A DNA stretch of 64,000 bases from Crocodylus rhombifer (GCA_038503035.1 JAVSML010024419.1:81737-145736); one strand, 5' to 3'; shown: positions 11,467 to 24,689, numbered from the stretch's first letter. Numbers and translations: made by a program. Notes: generated from the letters alone by a model not told the origin.

Positions 11467-14400
11467 GAACTCCCACTTGTTGCTTGACTCCTGCAACTGG
11501 ATAAGTGGCCAAACAAATGTGCAGATTAGAATGTTTCTGTGATCAAGGACAGAGCACTGTGACTAAGTACATTTCATAGTCTATTGAGCATCAAAATAAG
11601 AAAATGCCTGCTGCATGGACTCTCCATGGCAGAGGAAGGTAGAGTAGAAACCCCCTAGATTTAATGGAATAGAAACTGCATCAAAAATCTCTAGCAACTC
11701 AATTGTGCTTTCATGCTCGCGTGCTTCCTCGCTTACTTGTCTGGGCATCCTTTTTTTTTCGGTCTGGACATGTGCATAATTTGCTGACAGAATGTCTTCT
11801 GCCAAGCTGGGACTCTTTCATGTTACTATACTGATCCCTATTTACTAACACTTGAAATTCTGACCCCCCTCCCCAAACACACACACTTAACTACTGAACG
11901 GTCTTGCTCTGTGTTGCCACAATATTTGCAACACCCAGAGCTGAGGTTCTGGAGGGTAATGGCAAAGACATTTGGGACATTTCCCTCCCCGAACAGCTGA
12001 GTATCTCCCAAAACCAAACTAACCCCTTTATAATGTGATGCAGAAGTAGGGTACACGGAGGCACCAGCACTGGATAATGGCCAGTATCTGAAAATTCTTC
12101 CAGTGGACAGTTCTCCAAATAATGTCTGGATCAAGTTGGTCATTAGCTACCAGCACAGGAAGAGGTTTGCTGTACATTCAGGTCAATTTACAGCAATGTT
12201 ATCCATCTTTTTTACAATAATTAGGAAATCCAGAGCTGCCCAAAGCATTAATATCAACCCATAAACCTGCTATCGCAACCTTCTTGGAACGATACGGGGA
12301 TAGAAAATGTCTGCTGGGGAAACACAATGCAGTAAGGAAGCATAAATACATCAAATACAATCCACTAAAATACACTGAATCCAACCCACTAACCTAGAAA
12401 CTGCTTGTGCCTCTGACGTGGTATGCACTTCCTTCTCCTTCCTTCCCCCGTATACAAGAGGAATGAGCACTGGTTGAAAATCTTACATTGAAATGGGGAG
12501 GTTAGAGGAGAAAAGAAAGTGATTTGACAGAAAGCTGGGCTTTTCAACAGAAAAATCATTATAAAAGTGTCTGCTTCCCCTGGAAAACTGAATTTGATTT
12601 ACTAGATTTTGAGGCCAGAATATTTTGGCCTACAAATATAAAATAAAACAAAACTCCACCACAAGAAAACTACTGGAGAAAAATCTCTTGGTTTTCAAAT
12701 TCTCAGTTGAAAAATTAAAAAAAGAATGAAAAGGACATAAAGTTGTCACAATAGAAGGAACTCATGTCAGCTCTAATGCACTACACAGAGAGTCTGAATT
12801 TGTGTCCCATGTTATTACCCTATGTAGATGTAGATGCAAAGGCTTTTAGCCCAGCACTGCGAATCTCCTATGGCAACTTCCCCTTACTGATGGCCTCAGT
12901 GCTCTTCTCCCATTTCTACTCATTTTCTTCACTTTATACACAGTCGGAAGTGCTCTGGACTGGTCCCTGTAAGACTACCTAAGTATCTCCACACTATCCT
13001 GAGCAATATCTGCTTTACCACTGGGTTACCATAGCTTTAGTTTTCCTTTCTCTCCTCAGTACCATAGAATAGGTGCAATATTGTTGCACCAAATATTCCT
13101 TAACACTAGATCTGTTAGGAAAAAAAATGGGTAAATTTTCTGACCAAAAACAGCTTAACTTTCCATGTTGCTATATTCAGAATGCTCCTCTTTTCTGTTG
13201 TCCATGAACTTCTCCAGGATTGTTGTTTTAAGCAAAAAATTTAATCAAAACTATTTTCAGACTTTTCCATAGACTTAAAATTCAAATTTAGTTTTGGATG
13301 AACTAAGAAAAGTTTGAAAGTGGTTTATACCAACATGTCAATTATTTTTCATGTAAAAGTCAAAAAAAACCCCAAACCAACAACACTAATAACCTTTTCT
13401 GAAAGATTAGTGTCAACAACACTAATAACCTTTTCTGAAAGATTCTCAGTTTTGAATTCAAAAAGGCCGTTTTTCAATTAGCATAATTTTGTTGTACGCT
13501 AATATTTCAGCCAGCGCAGCATCCCATCTGATGAGTTATACCCATGAGTTCTGCATCTCTGAATTATCTTCCTGCTGTCTATTCCAAAAGGAGGAATCTG
13601 GAAAACTACCCACTTCTCTCCTTACTTTGCTGAATGCGTCCGTCAGTCTCTTCCCTAGCAGTTAGAGATGCATGTAGGTTTCCAGTCCACACCTCTTCTC
13701 CCTAGCTTCCCTTTCACTATGCTGGAGGCCAGTGTCACTCTGGCCCATCTTGGCCTGGCCCTTTTCTAGAGCTGTTTTGAAACACGTCTGCCAAAAGCTC
13801 CCCTTTGTGCGCTGGAGCTTGCCAGCCTTCGGATGGGTCGAGTTTGTGATCAGCTGTTCTAGAATGACCCTAATTTCCTTCAGTAACTCCAGCCCGGAAA
13901 ATCTGTTTCTGGCATCTGTCCCTTTGCCTTCTGGATGAATGTTAAAAAGAAAGAAACCATTTCTTTTATTCATTTTTTTTAAAGCAGTGCCCACAGATTT
14001 CTGCTGCCCACAGATCCCTGCCTGCTGCGTCTCTCAAAGGTCCTGTTGGCTGCTTTACTCATTTCTTGTTCAAGAGGGACTTGTATTCTTTAGTGCTAAC
14101 TCTTAACTATCTCCCTCTTCTTCCCTACTTTCCCTTTCACATCATTTTATGCTTGCTCTTCTATTAATAACTTTGCACAACTCTCTAAACCCCAAGCACT
14201 CTTCTCAGGGTTCACTTAATAGGACAGGGTAGAGTGGTGTGTGGCTGCAAGGAAAGATAATATGGCATCTAGGCTTCCCCATTTTTAAAACAAAGATAAT
14301 TCACTGGTACCCATCTCCCAGATGCATTTCAAGGAAGACTGTTACCTGATAAAGTGTACAGTGCTGGAGAAGACACTGAACTTTAATGGAGAGCTAACCG

Positions 14401-15085
14401 TCAGGTCCATTATTTTTGTCTACAGAGAACTAAAAAACCCCAGGTTCACCTCCTTCTCAGACCTTCTGGAAGCAGAAACTGTGACCAGCCAAGCTGCCAA
14501 TCATCCCCAATGCTGTAGGAAGCGAACATCATTGCTATTCTTACCGCCTACAAGCTCAATCCCGGCAGCTTGCAGGTGCTCTAGGAAGATAGGCTTAGGC
14601 CCACAGTGCATGGCTGTTTGTGAGTGAATCTCTCTGCGTTTCTATTTTCATTTATTCAGCAGTAATTTAGCGACACGTCTGCAGATGGCACCTCGAATCT
14701 CAAAGAAACTGTTCCCAGAAAAGTAAACGGATCTTGTTAGAAAGAATGCAAACAGAGCGTGAAACTGTCATCAGAGGCTATTAATGTTTTCTTAATGTGT
14801 GAACTGAGCTGGAAATGTATAGTTGGGGAGAGAGAAAAAACAAAAAGCTTGCACAGACATGGCCTGAATTTCCCATCCCCCTCTCCCCCATACCTCCAGG
14901 GATGTTTATAGGAGAAAAACTTCTTATCCTTCCTTCCCCCAGTGTCACAGAGAAGCTGTGATGATGTTGTGCGCAATACCACAAAAAACAAAACTTCCTG
15001 GCCAGAACAGAGGCTGTTCAGGTTTATATATCCTATATAGTCCTTTATTCTCCAATTATTCACAACTAGAGAAATTCATGATAAC
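11467..15085. other. Unique intronic sequence with one tandem duplication
   Basis: Apart from the duplication at 13378-13444, there is a possible MIR scrap near 14265-14330 (CTTCCCCATTTTTAAAACAAAGATAA). No exon was recognised. Confidence 0.4.
13378..13444. repeat. Perfect 31-bp tandem duplication, period 36
   Basis: Bases 13378-13408 and 13414-13444 are identical over 31 bases (starting CAACAACACTAATAACC), separated by AGTGT. Perfect identity in non-repetitive sequence suggests a recent slippage event or, less likely, an assembly artefact. Confidence 0.95.
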
Positions 15086-15090
15086 AGAGG

Positions 15091-15480
15091 TGTAGCAGGT
15101 CATCACTGTTTACAGAATAGTTTTATTTTCCCCGAGTCAAACTTGTCCCCACAGGGAACAACATAATAACAAAACAAACAAATACATAGACACTAAAGGG
15201 TTAACTCACCCTGCAGTCCTTTTCTGGACCTTGAGAGTCATCCCAGCTCTGTCCTGTGCCTTCACTGCACATAAGTCTTCCCTCTCTCCCTCCCTCAGCT
15301 CCCTTCCCTGGGAGCTTTTAACTTCCTCTGGGCCATCCAATCACCCCTGTCAGCTAGCTCCGTGCTCCCAGGCAGGCAGACAACCCCCTTCCAACCACCT
15401 GCAACTGGGCTGCAACCCCCAAGCCATGCACCTTGCTGCAACAGAACTTTGCTCCTTTGTATAATATCTCATCTATATGC
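15091..15480 (-). mobile_element. Possible solo LTR
   Basis: Read on the minus strand, the block has ATTGG (15337-15341), then TTAAAAG (15315-15321), then about 190 bases, then AATAAA (15122-15127), and ends CCTGCTACA at 15091. That order (CCAAT, TATA, poly(A) signal, terminal CA) is LTR-like. No 5' TG terminus, target duplication or internal retroviral gene was identified, so this is tentative. Confidence 0.25.
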
Positions 15481-15540
15481 CCTAGCTCATCTCGAGCACT
15501 TTTCCAAGGCAGATAAGCATGGATGAATTCCACCCCCACC

Positions 15541-15556
15541 AAAAAAAAAAAAAAAA
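15541..15556 (+). repeat. Poly(A) run of 16
   Basis: A homopolymer A run in otherwise unique sequence. No SINE body was recognised upstream. Confidence 0.85.
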
Positions 15557-16134
15557 GCCACAGGGAGAAAAAGCAATTTTGCCCAGGGCTAACATAATAG
15601 CATAAATCTGTCCCCCAAGCCCCACTAGGAAGCTCTGTCAACTGGACCACGCTCCCTTCCCTTCCTAAGTAACTTCTAGGTATTTTGTCTGCTCCAGTTA
15701 GTTACTAGTGTAGATGCAAAGCGGGAGTACAAGTCACAGCAAAGTTTATGCCACCAGACTTTGAACTACAGTTTAGATAAGGAATGAGCACTTCTACACA
15801 CAAAAGCTTTCAAAAAGGAATATGATGGAAAACATTTTAAACACCTGGGAATATATGATGAATCGAGTCAGAAATATTCCAGAAGAGCTTCTTCCCCCCC
15901 ATAATTGCATAAAGGGAGGAAAGTCTGAAAATAAACTAAAAGTGTCATTCAGATAATAATAAAGAAAGCAGCTCATCAACAATTAGGTTAAATTGCTTCC
16001 TGGGATTATTAACTGACCAATGGAGTGGCAGATATGGTGCGGGGGGGAAAGAGGACAACATGAATACAGACATTACATTAGTGAATATGTGCACTAAGGA
16101 AGCAGCAGTATTTAGGTGAATCTTGGGATCATGA

Positions 16135-16285
16135 AAAACTAAGAGCTAACCTTTGCCATGTTCTCACTCTGTGAGCTTAAACAAGTCATTTAATTTTCCA
16201 CGCCTCAATTTTCTCATCTGTAAAGTGGAGATAATAAGTGCTTTGAGAGGCTCTGTAGCTGGAAACCATACTAAGCACGTGTATA
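16135..16285 (+). mobile_element. MIR SINE fragment
   Basis: CTCTGTGAGCTTAAACAAGTC, then CCTCAATTTTCTCATCTGTAAAGTGGAGATAATAA, matches the MIR core (the conserved CTGTGTGACCTTGGGCAAGT to ATCTGTAAAATGGGGATAATA region). Confidence 0.85.
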
Positions 16286-16489
16286 CAGGTCTCAGACTTT
16301 AAGAAGATGCCTACTTCAGTCTGTACTCTTCTTACATACTGTCCTTGTTACCCAGTGTCTCAGAAGTGGGCACGCCTTTGTGGACAAGGATAAGAGGCCC
16401 TACATTTTTTGACATTCTTTAAGTAGCCAACAGGAATGCAGGATAGGATTTCCTCAACACCTTCAGAGCTTATCCTCATGCAAAAGTTG

Positions 16490-16745
16490 CATGCATTTAA
16501 CTATGATCAGTGAGTTTAGCAGCATTCATTGATTTAGTTAAACTGGTGCAATGTCCTGCACAGACTTTAATAAGCTAATTTATCCCTTGTTTACATGGAT
16601 TTAGAGGAAGTTGCAAAGTAGTGACATAATCTAATTCAAAATAAGATAAAGTGAAATCAATTCAAGAGTTCACCCAGGATTTATGAAGTGGTTAAATTAA
16701 TTTAACAACATTAGTTGACTTTGACATTAGTTAAACTGGCAAAAT
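16490..16745. repeat. Old dispersed repeat with TTAGTTAAACTGG units
   Basis: TTAGTTAAACTGG occurs at both ends of the block, and the middle has GGTTAAATTAATTTAAC. It resembles, from memory, a common reptile DNA-transposon repeat rich in GTTAA motifs. Boundaries are approximate. Confidence 0.35.
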
Positions 16746-16749
16746 TTTG

Positions 16750-18220
16750 AATGTACAAAAATGGACTTTGGGGAAGAAAAGGAAGTTTTTGCCCTCTCAT
16801 GTCTTTTTTAATAAATACAGTCTTCAAATAAAAACACCCATTTCTTCCATTTACTTCCCATGGCTGGCATTTTATTTGCTGTTTTTTAAACCCGCATATA
16901 ATTACTTTGATTCACAATCTTTAAAAATATTTGCCCAACAGCATTCATAATCATTTGACATTTTGCGTTCTGAGCAATATGACACATGCTATCTGTAGGT
17001 CATGATTTCAGAAACCATGCCTCACACAGCTGCAAACTGAATGGCAAGTGCACTGATATTAGTTGGGATGATTACAACTGCTGTGGTTTTGTGAGCATTA
17101 AATAATCTACCTCGACTTAACTCACAGCTCTGAATGCATGTATAATTCTAATGGGAAGCTTTTAGTACTGTGAAATTTTCAGCACAAAGGGAACACGGTC
17201 TGTGGATAATGAGGCACAAGGCTTTCAAAGCCAATTGTTGAAATAGGTTGTACTGCGTATCTTTTTCATGCAGCGACAATTCCATCAGATAAAATAAATT
17301 CAATGTACATCTTCACATCCCCTTGAAACACCTGATTTTGTATGAATGGAAGAGGGACTGTAAATATGACTTTGGATTTAGTTTGGGAAGGTAACATCAT
17401 GTGCGTGATCCAACAAAGTCAATGGGGCTGGAGGACATTCAGCATCCAGGTGGATTATATCTATTGTGGCAGAGGCAGGGAAAATGCCCAGCTAGCGACA
17501 AGAACAACCTAAAAATCCAGACATTGCTGGTATTTATAAATAAACCATGCACTACCTATTTAGCCTTCCATTCAGCTTTTATAGGGTCTGTCAGCCAGGG
17601 ATTGACCATTTTGTTCAGCACCACATGGCATGAAAAAAATATTTCTTCTCTCTGTTTAAATGATACACCCGAGATAAACTGGCACTTGAGAATAAGCATC
17701 TAATCCATGGAAAAGAATGTTCTCAAGTCAATGTCTGGGTTTTTCAGCCCAATGCAGAGGAGCCAGACTGATTTACAATGAGTTTAATACCATTTTTATA
17801 TTACTATAAACTACATTTACAACCCTATGTTTAGCTAGGGTGAAGATGGTTTGCTTTCTCTTGTGTTCAGATGGCCATTATAGCTCTAAAGTGATCACAT
17901 GGATGCCATAAAGTTTCAAGAATGTTCTTTCTTCAGTGGAAAGCCACTTGGCAAAGACAACCTGCGGGGAAACTGAAGAAAGAGTACCTGTTATGCGACA
18001 GGAACAATACAAAAAGGAGATGGACTTCCCATACCAGATCCCTCTCCTGAAGAATACTATGCCTCCTCCTGGAAATGACTCAAAGAATGCCATATATTAC
18101 CTAGGAAACTGAACCTACTTGCCTGCAAATCAATAGACCCTTCAACGCAAAGGCTTCATTGGAAAAAATCTGTTCTGTACCTATCAGGTATCGGACCACA
18201 GGGCCCGCCCTCATGAAAGA
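16750..18220. other. Unique AT-rich sequence, conserved-element-like
   Basis: No known repeat was seen. The stretch 16960-17300 is free of low-complexity sequence and looks like typical non-coding conserved sequence, but this cannot be tested from one genome. Confidence 0.35.
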
Positions 18221-18224
18221 GGTC

Positions 18225-18355
18225 GGAACACCCAGCCTCTATTCCTGCTCCATGACCTCCGGCAGGTCACGTTATTCCTCAGCAATTCACCCGGACAATA
18301 TACTTCCCACCCCACCGCCCCAGGCTAAAGTACTTTGATACAAAGTGCAACCTAC
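18225..18355 (+). mobile_element. MIR SINE fragment
   Basis: TGCTCCATGACCTCCGGCAG, then GTCACGTTATTCCTCAGCAA and a GGACAATA box, matches the MIR core in order, with substitutions. Confidence 0.6.
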
Positions 18356-18434
18356 AGGCTCAGTATCAATAACAGCATCGTGTGATCTAAGTGCAATTTC
18401 TGATCAAATATGGTAAAGTGCCTGAATTTTGATG

Positions 18435-18640
18435 TATAGAATCATAGAAAAATAGGAACAGAAAGGAACTCGGGGGGTGGGGGGGTGTCATCTAGTTCAA
18501 CTCCTTACTCAAGGCAGGATTGACTCTGTCTAAACCATCCCAAAATAAATGTTTAATCTAAGCTGCTGTTAAAATCTTTCCAGGATAGAGATTCCACAAG
18601 CTCTCTAGGCCATCTCTTCCAGCATTTAACCATATGAATA
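18435..18640 (-). mobile_element. CR1 LINE 3' fragment
   Basis: The plus strand opens with TAGAATCATAGAAAAATAGGAACAG and continues TCATCTAGTTCAACTCCTTAC, CTAAACCATCCC and GATAGAGATTCCACAAGCTC, which is the reverse complement of a CR1 3' end. It includes a G-rich slippage tract. Confidence 0.85.
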
Positions 18641-18644
18641 GTAT

Positions 18645-20190
18645 ATAAACAAAATTATTTTCAAATTTCTAAAATGCTTATATTGGAATATTTTTTTCCA
18701 TTTAAAATGTGTCCAACTCCTCTCTCATTTTTATGAATAAAATATATAAAAATTTAAATATGCAACTGACACACATTACATGTATATTTGTTTATTAGTT
18801 ATTTATTAGTTATATAGACACAAGACTGAAAAACGTAATTGCCAGATCTGATACCATGCACTGGACTGTTCTGCTGCTATTATCCTTGGCCTCTGGACTC
18901 TCTCCATAATACATCTCCTTTCCTAGCATAATATATTGCCACATTGAAAGAAAACTAGTTATTATTCAAATATTTAACTGCCATTGTGGTTATGTGAGGT
19001 CCTACAAGATACTGTCAAACTTTCCATTGGGAACTGAATAAAGATCAGTGTTTTCAACTGATAAACACTTCTGTGCACATCTCACCTGCACTGATTTTTA
19101 CCTGGTGCCTTGGGTCCATTGCTAGGAGCTTTTTCATTGACTTTTAATGAGAGTTTGATTGGGCCCTGAGGGTTAGAAACCTCTGTATCCCAGCACTAAT
19201 CCCACGAGTCATCCAGTCTTCCCTCTATAACCCATAAAGATAGCTTTATCCATGTCCTTTACCATTATGGGCATCTCTAAAAGAAAAAAAAAGATACAGT
19301 GCCCAAGATTCCTCTCTCACTGCATTTAGCAATTCCATTTTTCAACCCTATCAATGTTATTGCAAATGGCTCCATCCCAGAACTAGCAGGGGACAATATC
19401 ACTACGTGCAGAATCAAAATGAACTGTTAACAGCTCTGTCTGGTGTCATACATCAGTTCACAGGAAGCAAAAATTGGGATGAAAGATAAGACACTTGCTA
19501 TTATCTGATTTCAGAAGAAGAATAAGAGGCAGTGGGGGCTTCCTGGTTAGAAACAACATCCAGAAAGGTCTTTTACTACTTTATGCACTGGTTAGTCAAC
19601 ACACGGAGCCTCTGCTTTGACAAGAGTACTGCAGCAATTTACATATCAGAAATCAACAGAGAATGTACTAATGGATGGCGCTCAGATATATAACCTTGTT
19701 TATGGCTTTGGGAGCACCAGTGAGGTTCATTGTTGCTTTGGGATGCAAACGACATCTTTTGTGCAGTTCTTAACAGCTGTCACTGCGTGTCAGAGATCCA
19801 ATCAATAGTTTTATGATCTCTGACAAACATTTTAGTGCGCTGAGTAGCGTAAAATCACACCTGATGCTATAGGATGCAAGTTAGTCACTTGAAGTAATTC
19901 AAAGGAAATTTTCCCTGCCGAGTACAACAATATACAACCCACTACAGTACCCTAGTAGCTCACAAAGGCTTTGAAACATCGTGGTTCCTTGTACCATCTT
20001 GTCTACTACCCATCTCTTCTAGGCCAGATGCTTCAGAGGAAGGTATAAGGCCTCAAAGTAAAGAAGTGAATTAGCTTGTCCTTGTGAAGATATCAGTTCA
20101 TTCCTATGGCTTTAAAACCTGAATCCTGAGGGTTCTTGTGAACTTCCCAACACTTTGCTTGCATTACTTGTAAAAATGCCAACAATTTTT
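18645..20190. other. Unique AT-rich sequence, nothing recognised
   Basis: The segment 18640-18800 is especially A/T-rich and poor in complexity. No exon or known repeat was seen in the remainder. Confidence 0.4.
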
Positions 20191-20194
20191 GCTC

Positions 20195-20640
20195 CCCATA
20201 AAACAAGCAATCTTTATTTGACTTAAGTTCTTGGCCTCAGTGACATGCAGCAGTAGGGAGTTCCACAATCCAATTACACGCTAAACAGAAAATATATTTT
20301 CTTTAGTCATTTTTTTAATTTCTCACCTCTGTTACCCATCCCTTTGTTCTCACACTGCTAGAGAGAATGAAAGTCCTGGATCTGTCCTCTCTAGATCGGA
20401 TATTGTATCATTTGTTTTCATCATATCCATCTCCTTCCTAAGTTAAACAATCCCAGTCTTTTCATCCTCTTCTTAAGAGGGCTTTTCAAGACTCATAATC
20501 ATTCATGTTGCCATTCTCCAAGTACTTTTTAATTTTGTTATATATTTTCTAAGGTGAGGTGGCCAACACTGCACATGCTACCCCATATGAGGTCATTTCA
20601 GCGCCCTCATATGGTATAATTATATTAAGTACATCACTTG
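20195..20640 (-). mobile_element. Old CR1/L3-like LINE fragment
   Basis: In order on the plus strand are GGGAGTTCCACAATCCAATTA, CTGGATCTGTCCTCTC, CAATCCCAGTCTTTTCATCC, TGTTGCCATTCTCCAAGTAC and AAGGTGAGGTGGCCAACACTG. These are diverged antisense phrases of the CR1/L3 3' coding region. Confidence 0.75.
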
Positions 20641-20644
20641 GTTA

Positions 20645-23600
20645 GATGCTGTTGGAGGCCAGGTTTTTCATGGACTTCAAGCCTGCTCCAACGCAACAAA
20701 TCCCACTGTGAGCTCTGCCAAGTCAACACACTGCCTCTTGACACAGAGGTCTAGGAAGTGGCAATTAAAAATACTTCACTCCGGTGGGAAAGCCCAGCCA
20801 TGAGCAATGCCAGGACATGACGACTTCTCTGAAGAATAGTGAGGAGGGAGGTCTGGCTCTGCAGAACACAGGAAATGCATCTGTGTATAGCCCCTGTTCA
20901 CGGGAGAGGTTGAACCCCAAACCACGTCCAGCCGTGGGCTAAATGTTTCAGAAGTGGAAGCGACCATCACTTCTTCCAGGACTTTATTTCACTGACCTCT
21001 GTTTAACTGACCTCTCCCAGAGGTTGGAGGATCAACCCTTTGCAGGACTGTTTGACTTTGGCCTATCGTGTAATTTCCCAAAGGAGGCAATGGGGATATG
21101 GCATTGGGGCCCACATAAATAAAGAACACCAAACCATGTTTATTCAGAAAACAGGAGGAGAACAAAAATAAAGCCTACTAGGAATTAAGAGCTGGAGAAG
21201 AACTGCTCCGGCATTTTGCACAACCCGCCACTCTGCAAAATAAAGCTGTTCCTTACACTTCACTGGTGAGGTCCGAGACTCCTTTGGTACTGGCCTTTCT
21301 ATCATTTCCCTCAGGGCACCGTCCACATTAGTCCAACATGCCTCATCTGGGGAAATTTGTCCTGGGACACTTAGGCTAAGTTCTCCTTTCCTCGATGTCT
21401 GGCTTTGGCAGTAAAAGGGATGAGCCGGGAACTTCTAGTTCTCTTCCAGTCCTGACTGATCTGTGTGTAACGAGACTCTGGTGGGCCCAAAGCACGAGTC
21501 AATCTTAAACCAAGAAAAGCGGCCTCAGAAGAAACTCCTTTCTTCCCCTCACCCCTGCTGCCCATCAATGCTGCCCAATCAGTTTGGTTTCTGGAATACA
21601 GGACTGGCCAAAAAAGCAAGTCGCTATGATGATCTGTGACATGCTGATTATTTATGCAGGGTTGCACACAGATGACACATGGCTTCGGCTAAAGCCTGAC
21701 AGTCAGCACATCTGCACCAAGTGTTCCTGCATCAGAGCAAACCACCACCAGAGCCCGAAACAGGTGCTGCAGCTGTCAAAAGCCTGATGTGCAGACTCTT
21801 TAGCTAGCCTGACAAAACCCACCTGGGTTTGTCAGAGAAGTCAAAGGCTAAGGAACCTGTGGCAGCTCCACATTAATAAATCATGTGTCACTCAAGACAG
21901 GGTACTTCAGCCTGCCATTTCAAGGCAAGCAGCAAACATCTATTCTCCACCAGGTGTCTCGTGGGAGGACACAGCCACATGCTTCAGTGGCATCACGGGC
22001 TAGTTCATTTTACAACTGTTTTCCAGGAAGCAGGAACAGTGCTAGTCTGATACCTTATAAGAAATAAAGTAACCATCACAGACTTTATTAGACCTGGTGA
22101 AGGGGAGGGGGAGGGAAATATTACATTCCTTTTGTTAGCTATGTCTGTCCGGTCCACAGCATACCTATCTGCCTGCTACAAAATCCTGGAATTAGCTCTG
22201 GAAACAGATTTCTCACATTCACTTTGTAAGTCCATCTTCCAGTGAGTTAAAATGGGGAAAAATAAATAAAACCAGGGATTCAACTCTCTCAAACAAACTG
22301 GGCACCTTCTATATCTGCCCAGGAAATTATTCAATCCATAGCCACCTCTTTCCATTCCCCTGTCCCATGCACAAGCGGAAAAAAGAGAGGAGACAGATTT
22401 CACAGCAAGAAAAGAACAGATATAGTTCACCATGTTTTCAGTAGAATTAAAACCAGGGATTATTAAATTACACAATCCACTCACCTCCAGTTTTGAACAT
22501 ATCCAGTTCAATCCTGGGAACAATGGGGTTCGAGTATCGCTAGGTATGGCGGTGGTGAAACAGCCACCATCTTGGCCACCTAGGGACTGATTTGAACTGA
22601 GAGCATGAACAACCTCCAGCTTCAGCTCAAGAGACAAGTGTCTGTGATTGAGGCTGTAAAAAGGCTTATATCTTCTTTGGATCAGGCACCAAGGAGGAAC
22701 TTGTAATATATACACACCTGGGGGGCTTCTGGTACCAGAGCACAAGAGACATAGGTTTAAATCCCAGACTAGGTTTTTAATTGCAAAAGGAAAAAAAAAA
22801 AAACAGTTTGGGGAGGAAGGTGGTGTGAGTGGAGACAGAGCAGAATACATGAAGCAGTACCCCTTCCTGCAACCCCCTGCCTAAAGAGAAGGGTTGCATT
22901 ATAGAGCTTTAATGCTACACAATATTCGGTGCTGTCCAAAGGGAGTTGTGTGGGATACAGTCCTTGCATATACCCTTTCGCAGGCAGGACACCTTACCTC
23001 TTGTAGTTCACATTTTGTCATCTGTAGAAAGGCAATATTGACCTACCCCACAACACATTAAAGGAAGGTTGTATAATATATTGAGATCCTAGAATCAAAA
23101 CAGAGGAAGGCAAAGCCCCCTGGAGCAATTCTAAGGAACAACTACTTTTCTCAACTTTCTAGTATGGACTCAATCTCTTTATGGTAACTGCTAATGGCCC
23201 AAACACACTGCTGAGACGGAGAAGAATGCTATCACTGGGAGCAGCAGTAAGTTGGACCTGGGAAGCTCACTATATATATTTAATTGGCTTGTAGTCATAA
23301 AACAAAGCATACCCCCTGCAACACTCATGAACACAAGATCTCAGTGTCCAACATGATGGGGCTCTGATGAATGCCGGGCTTCTACATACTACCTAATCGA
23401 GGATAAAATAATAGGCATGTCATATAAGAAAAAGTGCAGGGGGATTAGACAACCTGGTCCTCTCCAAAATTATTCAGCCAGCTGCACCAACACATTCCTT
23501 CTGCATCACTGAAATGTTGCCACATGCCACCCCTTCTCAATGCAGGGCTCCGTCTTTGTAGGACTGGCCTAACAGCCTGCTGTCTAAGCTGCAAAGATCG

Positions 23601-24470
23601 ATCCTGAGGAAGCGTGTTGATCAGTTTTTAGAAGCGAATAATGCTTTCTCACCCTTTCAGTAAACAGCTGCACACGTTATTTGCAACAGCTACCAAAACT
23701 CTAAACCATCCACCAGGGATCACACCAATCAATTTTCATTTCTAATTACACTGCTACCAGCAATAGGCTGGAGTAAATACAAAAGAGACCATGGTCCATT
23801 GGGATCCCTTGGAAGGTGATGTTGGATGGGGTGGGGGAAGGGTGGGGAAGAGGGGAAAGGAGGGCAGATTTAGTCATATGCTTGATCAATGCTACAAAAA
23901 AAACCCACAAGGTACTGTTGCAGCAAGGACTGCCAAGCCACCACCCTCATCCATTCTCTCTCTCTCAAAGTCCTTTCAGAGCCTCCTGGCTTCCAAGTTT
24001 ACTTTTGCAAAAAGCTTGGGAAACAGGGCAAGTGCAACAGGATGCCATACACTGGTTGATGGGTTAGTAGCACGTGTAACTGCCTTGGACTGCACTGGGT
24101 CAGAACAACTCAAGTTTTACTCCTACTGAATTCTACCCAAGGTGTACCTTAACAGACTGGAAACTAATAAAGAGGTTTCATGGATGGGTACTCTCCTCTT
24201 TTTACTACCTTTGACTGCATCCCTTCAGATGTTAGGGCCTTGTGCCCAGACTTGTCTCAATGCAATTCTCTTACTCTTGCACTGCAAGATGGGTAGAAGC
24301 AGGAGATCTATACCAGTCACCTATTACCATGGGAGTGCTACTGTGCACCTGTATCTTCTCTCTCAAGAAACTGTGCTGGTGACAAATTAATTATGAACCA
24401 CCTTAAAACAGAGCAGCGAAAACAAGAAATGAGGTAGCATGAACGATCCATACAGCAAATAAGTTCCAGG
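20645..24470. other. Unique intronic sequence with one MIR
   Basis: The only confident repeat is the MIR at 22985-23090. A 224-codon minus frame (22850-22176) is the longest outside repeats and the CpG island, but it includes a phenylalanine run read from poly(A) and shows no domain. A poly(A) run lies near 22790. Confidence 0.4.
22985..23090 (+). mobile_element. MIR SINE fragment
   Basis: CACCTTACCTCTTGTAGTTC, then TTTGTCATCTGTAGAAAGGCAATATTGACCTACC, follows the MIR order. It is diverged. Confidence 0.65.
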
Positions 24471-24471
24471 T

Positions 24472-24685
24472 CTCATAGTTTCATAGTTGGTTGGGTCAGA
24501 AGGGACCTGAGCAGCTCATCAAGTCTGACCCCCTGCCATGGGCAGGAAAGAGTACTGGGGTGAAACGACCCCGGCAAGGTGTCTATCTAGTCTCCTTTTA
24601 AAGACTCCCAGGGTAGAGTCGAGCACCACTTCCCTTGGAAGTTGCTTCCAGATCCTAGCCACCCTGACATGAAGTAGCGCCTCCA
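24472..24685 (-). mobile_element. CR1 LINE 3' end
   Basis: It starts TCATAGTTTCATAGTTGG on the plus strand and reads through AGAAGGGACCTGAGCAG, CCCCCTGCCATGGGCAGG and TAGCCACCCTGACATGAAGT. The same subfamily occurs inverted at 61465-61672. Confidence 0.9.
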
Positions 24686-24689
24686 TGAA

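Noticed and set aside
22680..22800. tRNA-like B box (GGTTTAAATCCCAG) before a poly(A) run, suggesting a SINE
   Set aside because: No convincing A box at the expected distance and no second copy noticed in the window.
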